From assembly GCF_000149955.1 (NCBI RefSeq), contig NC_030989.1, positions 823,079-887,078 of the forward strand: a DNA stretch of 64,000 nucleotides. Direction: 5' to 3'. Source of the stretch: Fusarium oxysporum f. sp. lycopersici 4287. Lineage: Eukaryota; Ascomycota; Sordariomycetes; Hypocreales; Nectriaceae. This document shows, piece by piece, positions 22,164-32,473 of the stretch. The translations under genes were made by a program, and so were the position numbers. Position 1 is the first letter of the stretch. Every line of letters starts with the position of its first letter. The notes under the pieces were generated by a model that worked only from the letters and a program-made list of their open reading frames with translations, did not search any database and had not been told where the DNA came from.

Positions 22164-22420
22164 GCCATTTGAGTTGGCATTTTACGAATCACGACCAACG
22201 GCGCAAGAGATAGTTCTATAAAGCCTTGCTCTTGGTAGTTTTACGCAATGGCTGCTTCTTCACCATAAGACCGTGGACTCTATCAGGTTGATGCTCCACA
22301 GCTGTGAGCTCTATATCTAGCTTTTGTCTATTTCTTAATGGTGGGCACAGAACTGTACTATACATCTGATACATTCGGCACTCTTCAGTTTTCCCTGACC
22401 ACAAGGGCATGAATATTCTT

Positions 22421-24101
22421 TTAGTGTCGCTTGGAGGAAACAGCCAAGATCTTGTTAGCAGCGTGTGCAGCAGCAACCATAATGGAAGCCTGGGTATTTC
22501 CAGTTGGAACCTCAGGATGCATGCTACCATCGACAACAAACAGGTTCTTGGTTCCCCAAACTCGGGTGTCAGGCCCAACGACGCTCTTGCCATCGTTCTT
22601 GGCTCCCATATTAGCCGACCCGAGATGATGGTTGCCACTGTACGAAACCTCGAGAATAGTGTCGGCGGTGACATTGTTAGGCACACTCAGAACGCTACCA
22701 GGCTTACGCGCGTAGCTAAGAAGTTCGGCGACAAAGGTCTTGAGAGCATCGCGGTCACCCTCGGTATTGAGGAATGGCTTTTGAGTGATGTTGGTGTTGC
22801 CCCCAGGAGTAATCTCGAGGGTTCCATGGGATGTAAGACCGTGGGTGAGATAGACCTTGGCTGAGATGGTGTTGTTCTCAGGGGCATTGACTGTGCCTTG
22901 CACATAGCGGGTCACGCCATCATTGCCTTCGACGCTCTTCCAGAAGTTAAGACGCTGAGCTGACTGCGAGAGAAGGCCACTTCCTTCAGCAAACAACTCA
23001 ACAGTCTCATCGTTAGGCTCAGTGAATGCCTCCCTGGGAAGGGCTTGAAGCTTATTCTTGGTCTGGAAATCTACGACAACAATGGGATGGTCCTTCAGGC
23101 GCTGGCCAACGGGAAGGTCGATCCACTGGGAGGCAGGAGGGAGCTTCACATTCGTAGAGCCGGACTGGACAATGCGGATTTGCTTCTTTGGTCCAATACC
23201 TGAGTTGAAGAGGATTCGAGGTGTCGAGTGGGTGCCGGATGAGAGGACCACGGAACCACCCTTGCTCAGCTTAATGATCTCACGAGAACCGTCGTCATGC
23301 TCCACTTCGATGCCGGTAATGATAGGGCCCTTGCGAACAGCACGGATGACCTTGGCGTGAAGCTGCAAGCTGAAGTTGTCGAGGGCCTGTGCAGCGGGTA
23401 GAATATCACGCACGGGACCACCTCGAAGTCCATTGCTGATCTAAGTGATGTTAGAGTCTTCTAGCAAGTATAGAGATCGGACTTACCAGCCAAGGAGGGT
23501 GCGTAAAGATCTTATCCTTCGCCTCGACGTTCTCAAGAGCATTGACCTCATCCCAGCCATTGCTCTCAAGGAACTTTGACATAACCTCAAAGGCACCATC
23601 ATCATAGCGCTTTCCATCGGCCGAGGGAAGAATGCTCCCGGGCATACGTTCAAAAACGCTCTTGGCAGCATCGGACACTCCATCCTCCCATTGCCATCTC
23701 CTAGGCCAGCCCTCAAAGTCAGCAGCTCGGGGCTTGACAAACATGAGAGCGTTCAACATGGTAGATCCACCGAGCAAGCAACCTGCTGAGGCAGCAATGT
23801 CTGTGCACCACTGAATGGTCGGTGAGATATCGGTGTAGTAGGCCATGCCTGGAACATCGTATGCGGTGACGGTTTTGTTCCACTTCATCAAGTCATCACG
23901 GTTACCCGTGGAATAAAATGAAGGACCACCACGCTCAACAAGAAGAACCTTGTGGCCAGCATTGGCAAGTCTCTCGGCAACAATCAGACCCGACGCTCCG
24001 GCACCGGCTACGATGTAGTCGTAGGTGGTTTTCCGGGTAGTAGTGTTACCAGCAGAAGCAAAGCCCAGCAGAGCCGAGCCGATAATAGTGGCGAACTTCA
24101 T
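22421..24101 (-). CDS. Secreted GMC oxidoreductase, cellobiose-dehydrogenase-like flavin domain
   Basis: Exons (minus) are 24101-23487 and 23440-22421, with a 46-bp intron at 23441-23486, giving 544 residues. A signal peptide (MKFATIIGSALLGFASAG) precedes the FAD dinucleotide fold at about 27-58 (GAGASG at 33-38, ending LLVERGG). GMC signatures follow: CLLGGSTMLNALMFVKP, SSGTHSTPRILFNSGIG, and a C-terminal catalytic pair, His in SGNHHLGS (476/477) and Asn in PTGNTQAS (about 520). Sequence blocks such as NGLRGGPVRDIL, LPVGQRLKDHP and TRYVQGTVN follow the flavodehydrogenase of cellobiose dehydrogenase (CAZy AA3_1) more than glucose oxidase. The N-terminal cytochrome (AA8) domain and the C-terminal cellulose-binding module of full CDH are absent. 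It probably oxidises sugars or oligosaccharides outside the cell; substrate and electron acceptor are unknown. Confidence 0.9.
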
Positions 24102-25901
24102 TTTCAGAACCGACAAAGACAAAGAGGAAATGGCCTGAAAAGCAAGTCTTGAAGACTCGCCAATGCCCTTTTTATATCCATCGTGGGCAGAGGATCTTGT
24201 AAGAGATTAGATGAGATTGATAAACTCCCCACATATGGTTGCTGGATCTAGCATAAGTGCCGGCGCTGAGTGGATTGTTGGTGGGTAAGGGTAACATTAA
24301 GCTTGTTCTTGAAAGTTATCAGATGGGGATCGACAGGCATTAAGACGTTTAGTTCAGCACTGTTGTCATGGCATGGCTGGGTTTTAAATACCTCATCTGA
24401 ATGGAATCTGAGAGTGGTGCTCTTGGTTTTACTCTTTTATGTGAAGATAAAGCACTGATTTGTGCCATGTCATGCCCACGTATTGCCTTGAGTCTGTTCA
24501 AGTTCCTCCAACCGTATAACTAGAGAAGTCCTCGGAGTTAAACAAATTAACAAAGGTCAATATACATGAATTTCTATTCAAGTACGTGGCAATAAACTAC
24601 GTCAGCTTGACCTTTGTGGAGCCTGTCCATGTCGTCCGTTTATCCCGAAACCCTGGTTCTTGACGCTTTATATCATTTTCATCAGATAAGATCTTAGCTA
24701 AAAGTTCTTCCATCAATGGAAATAACCAAGCCAGATGACGGCAGTCATGCAAGGGAAGCTTTGTAGAATAAGATGTAGGCGACGTTCCTGCATGTTTATG
24801 CCTGATAAAAAAAACATGAATAGCACTTGTACCGATGCTCTGCGTTCAGAGAATAATATTTCGAAGCAAGCTAAATTGCAGAGTGTATAGCATTTGTAAC
24901 CGCTCTTTACATGTCAAGATCTTCTGAAGATCCATGAGATTATCATCAGTTCAGAGGGGAGAAAGGAACTTTACTCCGATCACGGTGAGCTTTCTGCCAA
25001 GACGAGCCCGAATTGGCCTGCTTGGCGACTTGCATTGACGGTGGAGACATATATTTTCTGTCAAGTGGCCGCTGCTCTATTCAAGAACTGATGAGGATAC
25101 CGTTGGTTGAATGTTCTAGCAAAGAATCGCCTGAAAGAGATTTACTGTCACGATGTGTGGGCCAGCTCGTGTTTTTCAGAGCCTGAACCTAAGATATTGG
25201 CTAAATAATGACTCATTACTACCATCACTATTCCAGTGCAGAAGATATCTTATAAATGAGTGCTCTATTGCCTAAGGTGTATTGCGAAGCAAGTAGCCAT
25301 TATATTGTTTCTACAATCTAATAATTTGGGACATTGTGTCAGCTCCAGTGCCAAGGTAGATTGGTATGTTCACTTAGCAACTTTTGACCATGAATCACAA
25401 TTAAAATCCATAGTGGGGCATCGGTCCTCGTTAAGGTCAGTGGACTTTTTGGTCAAACAAATCTTGTGTAACCACATTTTGCGGATAGTGGCATTTCCTC
25501 ATCGACTCCTTGCTTAGTAAAGTGAGAAACGCCGTTTGACCACAACATCAATATTTACGCTTTTAGAGCAGAGCAATGGTTTTGCAGCTGTCTTATTCAA
25601 ACATATGAGAAGATTGTAGGTAGTTATGACTTGCGTCACAACAGAGGCAACTCTGAAGCATTTGTATAGTGCTTCAGTGGGTTAACCGAGGAGGTCAACA
25701 ATCACAAGACAACTTTACAGGACACAGCTGGCCGATTAGATACCTACTTAAAGCACTGTGGTGGTGTTCCTAAAAGCAAGAGGTAGCGGCGAATTTCTGC
25801 AGGTTCACGAACTCTATCATAACCACGCTTTTATAGGTAACGGAGTTTGTTCCTCACTGTAATGAATGCCTTCATTTACCTGGGGCAGTGATAGGAAGTG
25901 A
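24102..25901. other. AT-rich spacer
   Basis: 1.8 kb without a supported gene. The part next to 24101 is the promoter of the secreted dehydrogenase. The remainder is AT-rich with only short frames. The last 100 bases are the leader of the next gene. Confidence 0.55.
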
Positions 25902-28021
25902 ATGATTCAGCGCATCTTCAAGGTGCCTTCCATCTCGAAAGGCAACCTCGCTCCACACTTCTTCATCCATTGTCACTTATTCAGCCGATCTTTTCATCCC
26001 TTTGTTCTTCATCTTCGCACATTCGTGATACCTTCATCCCCATACCGCATGTGTTATAGTGGAGACAAGTGTGCGCGGCAACTCTATTGTTCTAAACAAC
26101 TTTCCAACACTCCATTTGCCTCCGCTGCTACAAATATGGTGAGCTTGCTAAATACCACGGGCAAGCATTTGCTTAGCCCACGGCCTGAACCCGAAAACAC
26201 CAAGAGGTGTCGGGCTACATATGTTGTTGAGTCGCCGGGAGGAACGATGAGAGAAACAGACCCTGCAGCATTCCACCGGCCAAGGTTCTCAAACATGTCC
26301 GCTACGCAGCGCAAGTCAAATGAGGCCAAAGTTCCTAAGATCGTGGAACCTGACCCGGGACCAACTACTGGATCCTTCGCTGCTAGTTATCCGCTTCGTC
26401 CTGCCGCCAGCCGTCGGAGAACGTACCCGCAACAACAAGAAGAGGAACGAGACGAGGACCAGGCCACTCTTTATCGATACACAAACCATGATCTCTCCCA
26501 GCAACATCTTAGCACTCTGTCTGTTCGCGAGAAGCTCCGAAAGGGCATCGCCATGGGTTTTGCCAATAACCTAGCACGCACGAATGCCACGCAAGAGGTG
26601 CTTCAACAAGGCCCACAGGGAAACCCGGGACCACAACCCATGGATACCATGACGGTCAGTGGAATGATGATGAAAATGGATGTGTATCATCATATGATGC
26701 CTGAACTCTCTCGTCTTCACTCCAAAGGAGTCAGCAATCGCAAGGGGGTGGAGATGGTCAACCATGAGCTGATCAACAACGCGGCTGGAGCCACTGGCCG
26801 AGCCGAATTTCTTAAGAAGAGGTCTCAGCATATCAGGGCCCGTGAGGTTCCGGTGTGAGTGTCCATCATCATCATATATCCGTGTTGGTAGTTCATACTT
26901 ACAATTTTTCCTAGACGAGTAGCTAGTGAGCGTCTCCATGTCATTACTGGATCTGCCAACAACAATCGTTATGCTCCCTTCCCGATACTTGATCTTCCTT
27001 CAGAGCGCCTCATGCGTGTTGAGCCCTTTCCTAACAAAAACGACGCGTCTCTCATTGTTCCTCTAAATTCGGAAGGATTGATGGCGTGGCTTGAATGGGC
27101 ATGCCGCCGCTTCGGGTACTGGAAACTTGAACTTGACTCACTTCATTTCAAGCATGACATGGTGAGGAACAAGATGCTGAAACGGAGTGTGAGCCTCGGT
27201 ACACACAGTCCAGTATCGGCTGAGATCGCAGACAGTTTGGATGCCCTCAAGCTAGATGCCCGAAAAGGCAGCATCACTCTATATGAGGCAAACGTGTGAG
27301 TTAACTTCAGGGGTGAACATGAGCACAATACTGACTGCCAATTTGAAGCACGTGCGGAAGCCCGCTGCAGCAACAGAGATGGACATGGTTCAAAATTGTC
27401 AAGCCGCTTCTTGATATCAAAGGCCCTGTGCCAGAGAAGTATCACACGACCGATGCCACCATGGTGTTTGCCATTCCTACGTCTAAGATCAAGAAGATCA
27501 AGGAAGAATGGGACCCGCCCTTGGTCGTTCCTCAAGCCAAAAGCCAAGGGTCGTCCCAGCAGGATGCCTTTGCACATCTTGGGGACTTCGGACGACTCAA
27601 TTTGGAATCTTACACCCAAGAAGCGACACGCCAACTGACGCTCGAATGGAGATACAGCGAGAAGGGTATTCCAACGTTTGCAGTAACGCCCCATCCATGG
27701 TTCATGAAGAAGTTCCCTCCAGACTTTCTCTGGATAGAGGATGCTCCCAGCTACTCTGCCGACGAATCCTGGTGGGATCGCCTTGGTGAGAAAGCCATCA
27801 GCGATCGGGATCACTGGCACTATGTTCAAGCACTCATGTCAGGTGACATTTGTCTCGTTGAGGCCAAGTCCAAGAAAGGAGGTAAATGGACTAAAGTCGC
27901 ACCTCAAGTATCGAAGGGCAATTCTGGTCGAACGTCGATGTCCAATCCGGGTGTCGGGAACCATCAATCTAAGACAGCTTGGGCAGCATCTGGATTGCGC
28001 AATGAGGTTCAGCGAGATTGA
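25902..28021 (+). CDS. Conserved-looking protein of unknown function, three exons
   Basis: Exons are 25902-26854, 26915-27295 and 27349-28021. The introns are 60 bp (GTGAGT...CCTAG) and 53 bp (GTGAGT...TGAAG, branch TACTGAC). All junctions keep frame, giving 668 residues from the first ATG. The true start may be an internal ATG at 26046 (MCYSGDKCARQ) or 26136 (MVSLLNTTGK), because the first 48 residues are hydrophobic and leader-like. The first half is disordered and basic/Gln-rich, with an Arg-rich patch and a Met/His-rich segment (MMMKMDVYHHMMPELS). Exons 2 and 3 look globular: a Trp-rich block (WLEWACRRFGYWKLELD), a block with KIVKPLLDIKGP and WDPPLVVP, and a Trp/His-rich end (DESWWDRLGEK, RDHWHYVQALMSGD). 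No catalytic motif or family is recognised. Confidence 0.75.
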
Positions 28022-28347
28022 GCATGATCGACCAGCAGAGATTGATATCAAGTCGGACATAGGGAGCATCAGCATTTGCCTGCTACAGGCGCTGAGGTGA
28101 GACGGACATGGATGTCACCGCCACAATACCTATTGGAATTAGATTGGAGTTAAGGCGGCATTTGACCAGACTTAGACACTGAATGAAGGGAAACAGAATG
28201 TCCTATAGAGACTGAGGCTTAGTCTTGGTAACTGGTGTGAAGATGTTAGCATATAAATAGGTTTGACAGAGAACTAGATGGCTTACACAGGTAATACAGA
28301 CCTGGCGTGTTCTTTCATAGTCAGCCAGCGCAACCCAGCATTTCGCA
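28022..28347. other. Convergent 3' flanks
   Basis: 326 bases lie between two converging stop codons. Nothing recognisable beyond likely 3'-UTRs. Confidence 0.5.
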
Positions 28348-28812
28348 CTACTTCTTTTTCTTCCCTTTAGGTGTATCATCCTTCTTGTCTCCAGACATAC
28401 CAGCTCTCGCAAAGGCGTCACTGGCCACGGAAGTGATCAATCTGAATCTTTTGGATCCTAAATGGGCACCCCCATACCAGCGTGTAACCACGACCATAGA
28501 ATCCCAAAGATCCATGGACTGCATCAGCTGCAGGAGTCGGGATCCGGCTCCCGTCTCGCCATCGTCATTGAATTGTTGATGGCCAATACCCTCACCTCTA
28601 ATGCGCCACGCCGTGATATTGTGCGTTGCGTTGCGTATACGTTTGTCCGATTCAAGAAGAGACTCAACGTAGAAATTGGCCTGTGATAGAGATGTTACAG
28701 GGGTAACGTGTGCTATGAACTCTGTGATGCGCTTTGAGGCTGTCCAAGTTGGGGGCTGTGATTTAGGCAGAATGGATTGGACTGCTCTCTTCGCAGCCAT
28801 CATGTACTGCAA
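28348..28812 (-). CDS. IMPACT/UPF0029-family protein lacking the RWD domain
   Basis: The 154-codon frame covers the IMPACT (UPF0029) domain almost completely. The family blocks are NITAWRIRGEG, the DDGETGAGSRLL motif and the strongly conserved VVVTRWYGGAHLGSKRFRLI. A lysine-rich tail (PKGKKKK) follows. Yeast YIH1 and mammalian IMPACT place an RWD domain before this domain to bind Gcn1 and restrain Gcn2. Here no RWD domain is visible, so the Gcn1 link is not supported. The start is uncertain: ATGs at 28812, 28803 and 28800 are in frame, and the bases just upstream on this strand (CAATTGCAG) form a plausible splice acceptor. A short upstream exon is therefore possible. It is divergent from CCT3. 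Confidence 0.85.
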   Translation of the reverse strand: MQYMMAAKRAVQSILPKSQPPTWTASKRITEFIAHVTPVTSLSQANFYVESLLESDKRIRNATHNITAWRIRGEGIGHQQFNDDGETGAGSRLLQLMQSMDLWDSMVVVTRWYGGAHLGSKRFRLITSVASDAFARAGMSGDKKDDTPKGKKKK

Positions 28813-29430
28813 TTGGATGGCAATGAATCAGAATAGATTCAACTCAGACAAGAAGGGGGTTAATTTTGTGTTTCAATGTCTTGGACTGTTTTATGCCTTG
28901 TCTTGGAGTAGCTTAGTACGTAGTAGACACCTCGAAACAGCCACAATAATAATGGGAAAGTTTTGTATCATGGACAATTGACTTCTCCAACTGCAAGCTC
29001 GATTGATGGAGGGGAGCTCCAAAGCTCAGCGGCTCTTGGCTTATATGATTGGTCGCCTTCGTTTTCCAGGGGATTCTCTGACAGGTCATGAGCTGGTCAA
29101 AATTGCAATTAGTTACCACAGGTATCCGTAGACAGGGAGCTACTAAGCAAACGCAAGGCGGGGCGGGTTAATATCAAAGCCGAGAGAGCGCAAGCAGGAT
29201 GGGAGCCTCCAGGTCCCCGCCAAAAATCCTCCATATCCACATCCACCACTGAACTTTTCTGTATGTGCGCGCTCGCCCCTCAACAACTGTTCTTTTAGCC
29301 TTTTGCCCCTCCGACACCGACAACCCGGCACCTTTCATTTCTTCGAACCACGCCCGATCGAATCTTCTGCCGTCACTTGAAAGAGAATTATACCGTTGAG
29401 CCGAAGAAACACTAAAAAACCTCGCCCATC
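28813..29430. other. Divergent promoter region
   Basis: 618 bases lie between the IMPACT-family gene (minus) and CCT3 (plus). It becomes C-rich toward the CCT3 start. No specific site is claimed. Confidence 0.5.
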
Positions 29431-31410
29431 ATGCAGGCTCCGGTGGTGGTTATGAGTGAGTCTATACCTCTACAAAATATACAACCCCCACACTAGAGGG
29501 CGAACCCCTGGGCCCTGAGCCTGAGAGGGGAGCTTTCGGTATCTCTTTCAATTCGGAATCGAGGCTGACCGAGATTCTACAGACACCAACAGTGGTGAGA
29601 GGCAGACTGGCCGGAAAGCCCAGCTGTCCAATATTGCTGCTGCCAAAACGTATGCCATTGTCCCTATCCTCGAGTCGCGTGCCCGACCCTAACCACCGAT
29701 CCTAGTGTTGCCGACATTATTCGATCATGCCTCGGCCCCAAGGCCATGCTAAAGATGCTGCTCGACCCCATGGGCGGCATCGTTCTCACAAATGACGGAC
29801 ATGCTATCCTTCGAGAAATCGAGGTCTCCCACCCTGCCGCGAAGAGCATGATTGAGCTCAGCCGGACACAAGACGAGGAAGTTGGGGATGGAACCACAAC
29901 CGTCATTATCTTGGGTAAGAGAGCATGGCTATACTGCAATGCTAGCTGAGCATATCACTGACATAATCTGAACAGCTGGTGAGATTCTCGCCCAAGCTCT
30001 TCCCCAGCTCGATCGTAACATCCACCCTGTCGTCATCATTTCCGCCTTTAAGCGAGCCCTTAAAGACGCCCTTGAGATCATCGAGGAGATCTCTCTGCCG
30101 ATCGATGTCAACGACGACAAGGCCATGTACCAGCTCATCTCTTCTTCGATTGGCACCAAGTTTGTTTCTCGATGGATGGATCAGATGTGCGACCTCGCCC
30201 TTAAGGCTGTCCGCACTGTGACATGGGAGGCTGGTAACGGCAAGACTGAAGTCGACATCAAGCGATATGCCAGAGTGGAGAAGGTACCCGGCGGTGAGAT
30301 CGAGGACAGTAGGGTTCTTGACGGTCTTATGCTCAACAAGGACATCACACATCCCAAGATGCGCCGGCGCATTGAGAACCCCCGAATCGTTCTCCTCGAC
30401 TGCCCCCTTGAGTACAAGAAGGGCGAGTCTCAAACCAACATCGAGATTACCAAGGAGGATGACTGGAATCGAATTCTGCAGATTGAGGAGGAGCAGGTCA
30501 AGGCTTTGTGCGAGGCGATTGTCGCCGTCAAGCCTGATCTTGTCATTACGGAGAAGGGAGTGTCTGGTGCGTTCTGAATTCATGACTCCTGAGGAGCATG
30601 GCTTACTAATTCTGTCATAGATCTTGCCCAGCACTACTTCATGAAGGCCAACATCACAGCTCTCCGCCGAGTTCGAAAGACCGATAACAACAGAATAGCC
30701 CGCGCTACCGGTGCCACCATCGTCAACAGAGTAGAGGATCTCCAGGACTCCGATGTCGGTACCCGATGTGGCTTGTTCGAGATTGAGAAGATCGGAGACG
30801 AGTACTTCACATTCCTTACCAAGTGCCAGGACCCTAAGGCCTGCACAGTCCTTCTCCGAGGTCCCTCCAAGGATGTCCTCAACGAGATCGAGCGAAACCT
30901 ACAGGATGCCATGGGTGTCGCACGAAATGTTATGTTCTCTCCTCGGTTATCGCCTGGCGGTGGTGCTACAGAGATGGCCGTATCCGTGAGGTTGGGTCAA
31001 CTCGCCAAGAGTATTGAGGGTGTCCAGCAGTGGCCCTACAAGGCTGTAGCAGATGCTCTTGAGGTTATTCCTCGAACTCTCGTCCAGAACGCTGGCAAGA
31101 GCCCTGTCCGTGTGTTGACAGATCTCCGAGCCAAGCAGGCCGAGGGTAAGAGCACCTGGGGTGTCAACGGTGACACAGGTGCCATCGCAGATATGAAAGA
31201 GTACGGAGTGTGGGAGCCTCAGGCTATCAAGCTCCAGAGTATCAAGACCGCCATTGAGGTAAGCATTTCACGACATTCCCTGTCATTTACAACTACAGAA
31301 GAGGATACTGACGATCTGAACAGGCTGCTTGCCTTTTGCTCCGAGTTGATGACATTTGCAGTGCCAAGAAGGCTGCGCAGATTGGTGGCGGCGGGGGTGG
31401 CGAAGAATAA
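29431..31410 (+). CDS. CCT3: Chaperonin TRiC/CCT subunit gamma
   Basis: Six exons, 29431-29455, 29583-29649, 29706-29914, 29976-30566, 30621-31258 and 31324-31410, give 538 residues, close to the yeast subunit. The introns are 127, 56, 61, 54 and 65 bp, all GT-AG. Exon 1 encodes only eight complete codons (MQAPVVVM). Group II chaperonin motifs are present: TNDG at 59-62, GDGTTT at 91-96 (ATP binding and hydrolysis), and [10 protein letters not shown] in the equatorial domain near the C-terminal third. The gamma-specific start ([18 protein letters not shown]) and the glycine-rich end (GGGGGGEE) fit. It is one of eight paralogous subunits of the cytosolic ring that folds actin, tubulin and WD-repeat proteins. 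The first two introns cluster at the 5' end, as is common for highly expressed fungal genes. Confidence 0.97.
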
Positions 31411-31834
31411 AGAGAAAGAGCATGTTTATAGATGACAATTCTGATGTGTCTGTGTGTGAGTGAGCGATAGTAGGATAGGCAGGCGTGTAATTCGGACTGC
31501 TTATACGAATGTCTGTTTGGATGGACTGGTCATACCCCTCTGTGCTAGCCGAAAGAGCAAAATAGACAAACAAGGAAAATATGAACACAATGGGCGCCGG
31601 AGCGAGCATGATATAGCTCCGGTGACTCTTCTCAAAAGGAAAGAAATGGGTATCATATAAAATTACCTGGTCGATGAATACTGTTGCGTCTACTTACGAT
31701 GCCCTTGCGAGCCATCCTCCTCCTGTAATCTAGGTCTAAAGTCTGATTCCGATAAAGCGTCCTTCTCGCCCCTGACATTTCGGTGCAACTGGGCATGACT
31801 TCTTGGGCTGCTGGCCTTTTGTATTCCTTTTTGT
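31411..31834. other. Convergent 3' flanks
   Basis: 424 bases lie between the CCT3 stop and the PRKRIP1-like stop. Nothing recognisable beyond 3'-UTR sequence. Confidence 0.5.
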
Positions 31835-32473
31835 TTAGTCGTCTTCGTCGTGAATGACTAGTCCTGCAGGTTGCATCGATGGCGTTGATTCTGTATCATC
31901 CTTACCATGCTCGGTCTTGGTCTTAGAATCAACATCAGCAGTGTCCTTCTCAGCATCGTTCTCCGCGAGTGAGCAGTCATCTTTGGACTGTGTCGCGTTG
32001 GGCGTTTTGTCAGTGGTGGCAGGGCCCTTGCCCTTCTTAGACTTGCGGGCCTTCATCTTCTCCCTCTTTTCGCGATTCTTGCGCGTGCGTTCTTCGTCTT
32101 TGCGATCGCGTTCAATCTTGTCCTTGTTAAACTCTTCGATGTCCTTTTCGCGGCGAAGATCCTCATCCATACTGCGCAGACGCTCATACTCGCGCCGACG
32201 GCTCGCCTTATACACATGAAACTCGCCTGAACCGGCACCTGCACTAGATCCTTGAACGTTGGTGACAATTTCCGGAGGGGCGGAACGCAAGGCAGAACTG
32301 CCAGAGCCGGAGGTAGAGGACTCGGGGATACGGATGATTTGGTCGGGCTTTGAGAAGAGGGCCTCTACCGAGGCGGCTTGCGCTGAGACGGGCGTAAGAG
32401 CGCGCTTCTTGGTAGGGCGATGGGATCGGGGATCGGCCGACGTTGGTACCGATTCGGGACCAGGAGCAGACAT
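31835..32473 (-). CDS. PRKRIP1-like spliceosomal protein (DUF1168)
   Basis: A single exon encodes 212 residues from ATG 32473 (MSAPGPESVPTSADPRS). The frame is open further upstream but reads as leader sequence. The signature GSSAGAGSGEFHVYKASRRR is nearly the same as in human PRKRIP1. A long highly charged helix follows (RLRSMDEDLRREKDI through KNREKREKMKARKSKKG), and a Ser/Thr/Asp-rich acidic tail ends at HDEDD. In human spliceosome structures PRKRIP1 is a long helix that bridges components of the step-II (C*) complex. A nuclear, splicing-associated role is the likely function here. It is convergent with CCT3. Confidence 0.92.
   Translation of the reverse strand: MSAPGPESVPTSADPRSHRPTKKRALTPVSAQAASVEALFSKPDQIIRIPESSTSGSGSSALRSAPPEIVTNVQGSSAGAGSGEFHVYKASRRREYERLRSMDEDLRREKDIEEFNKDKIERDRKDEERTRKNREKREKMKARKSKKGKGPATTDKTPNATQSKDDCSLAENDAEKDTADVDSKTKTEHGKDDTESTPSMQPAGLVIHDEDD

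Noticed and set aside
14705..24101. Possible secreted-enzyme or secondary-metabolite cluster
   Set aside because: Only two secreted proteins occur, separated by unrelated housekeeping-type genes. There is no polyketide or peptide synthase, tailoring enzyme set, transporter or pathway regulator.
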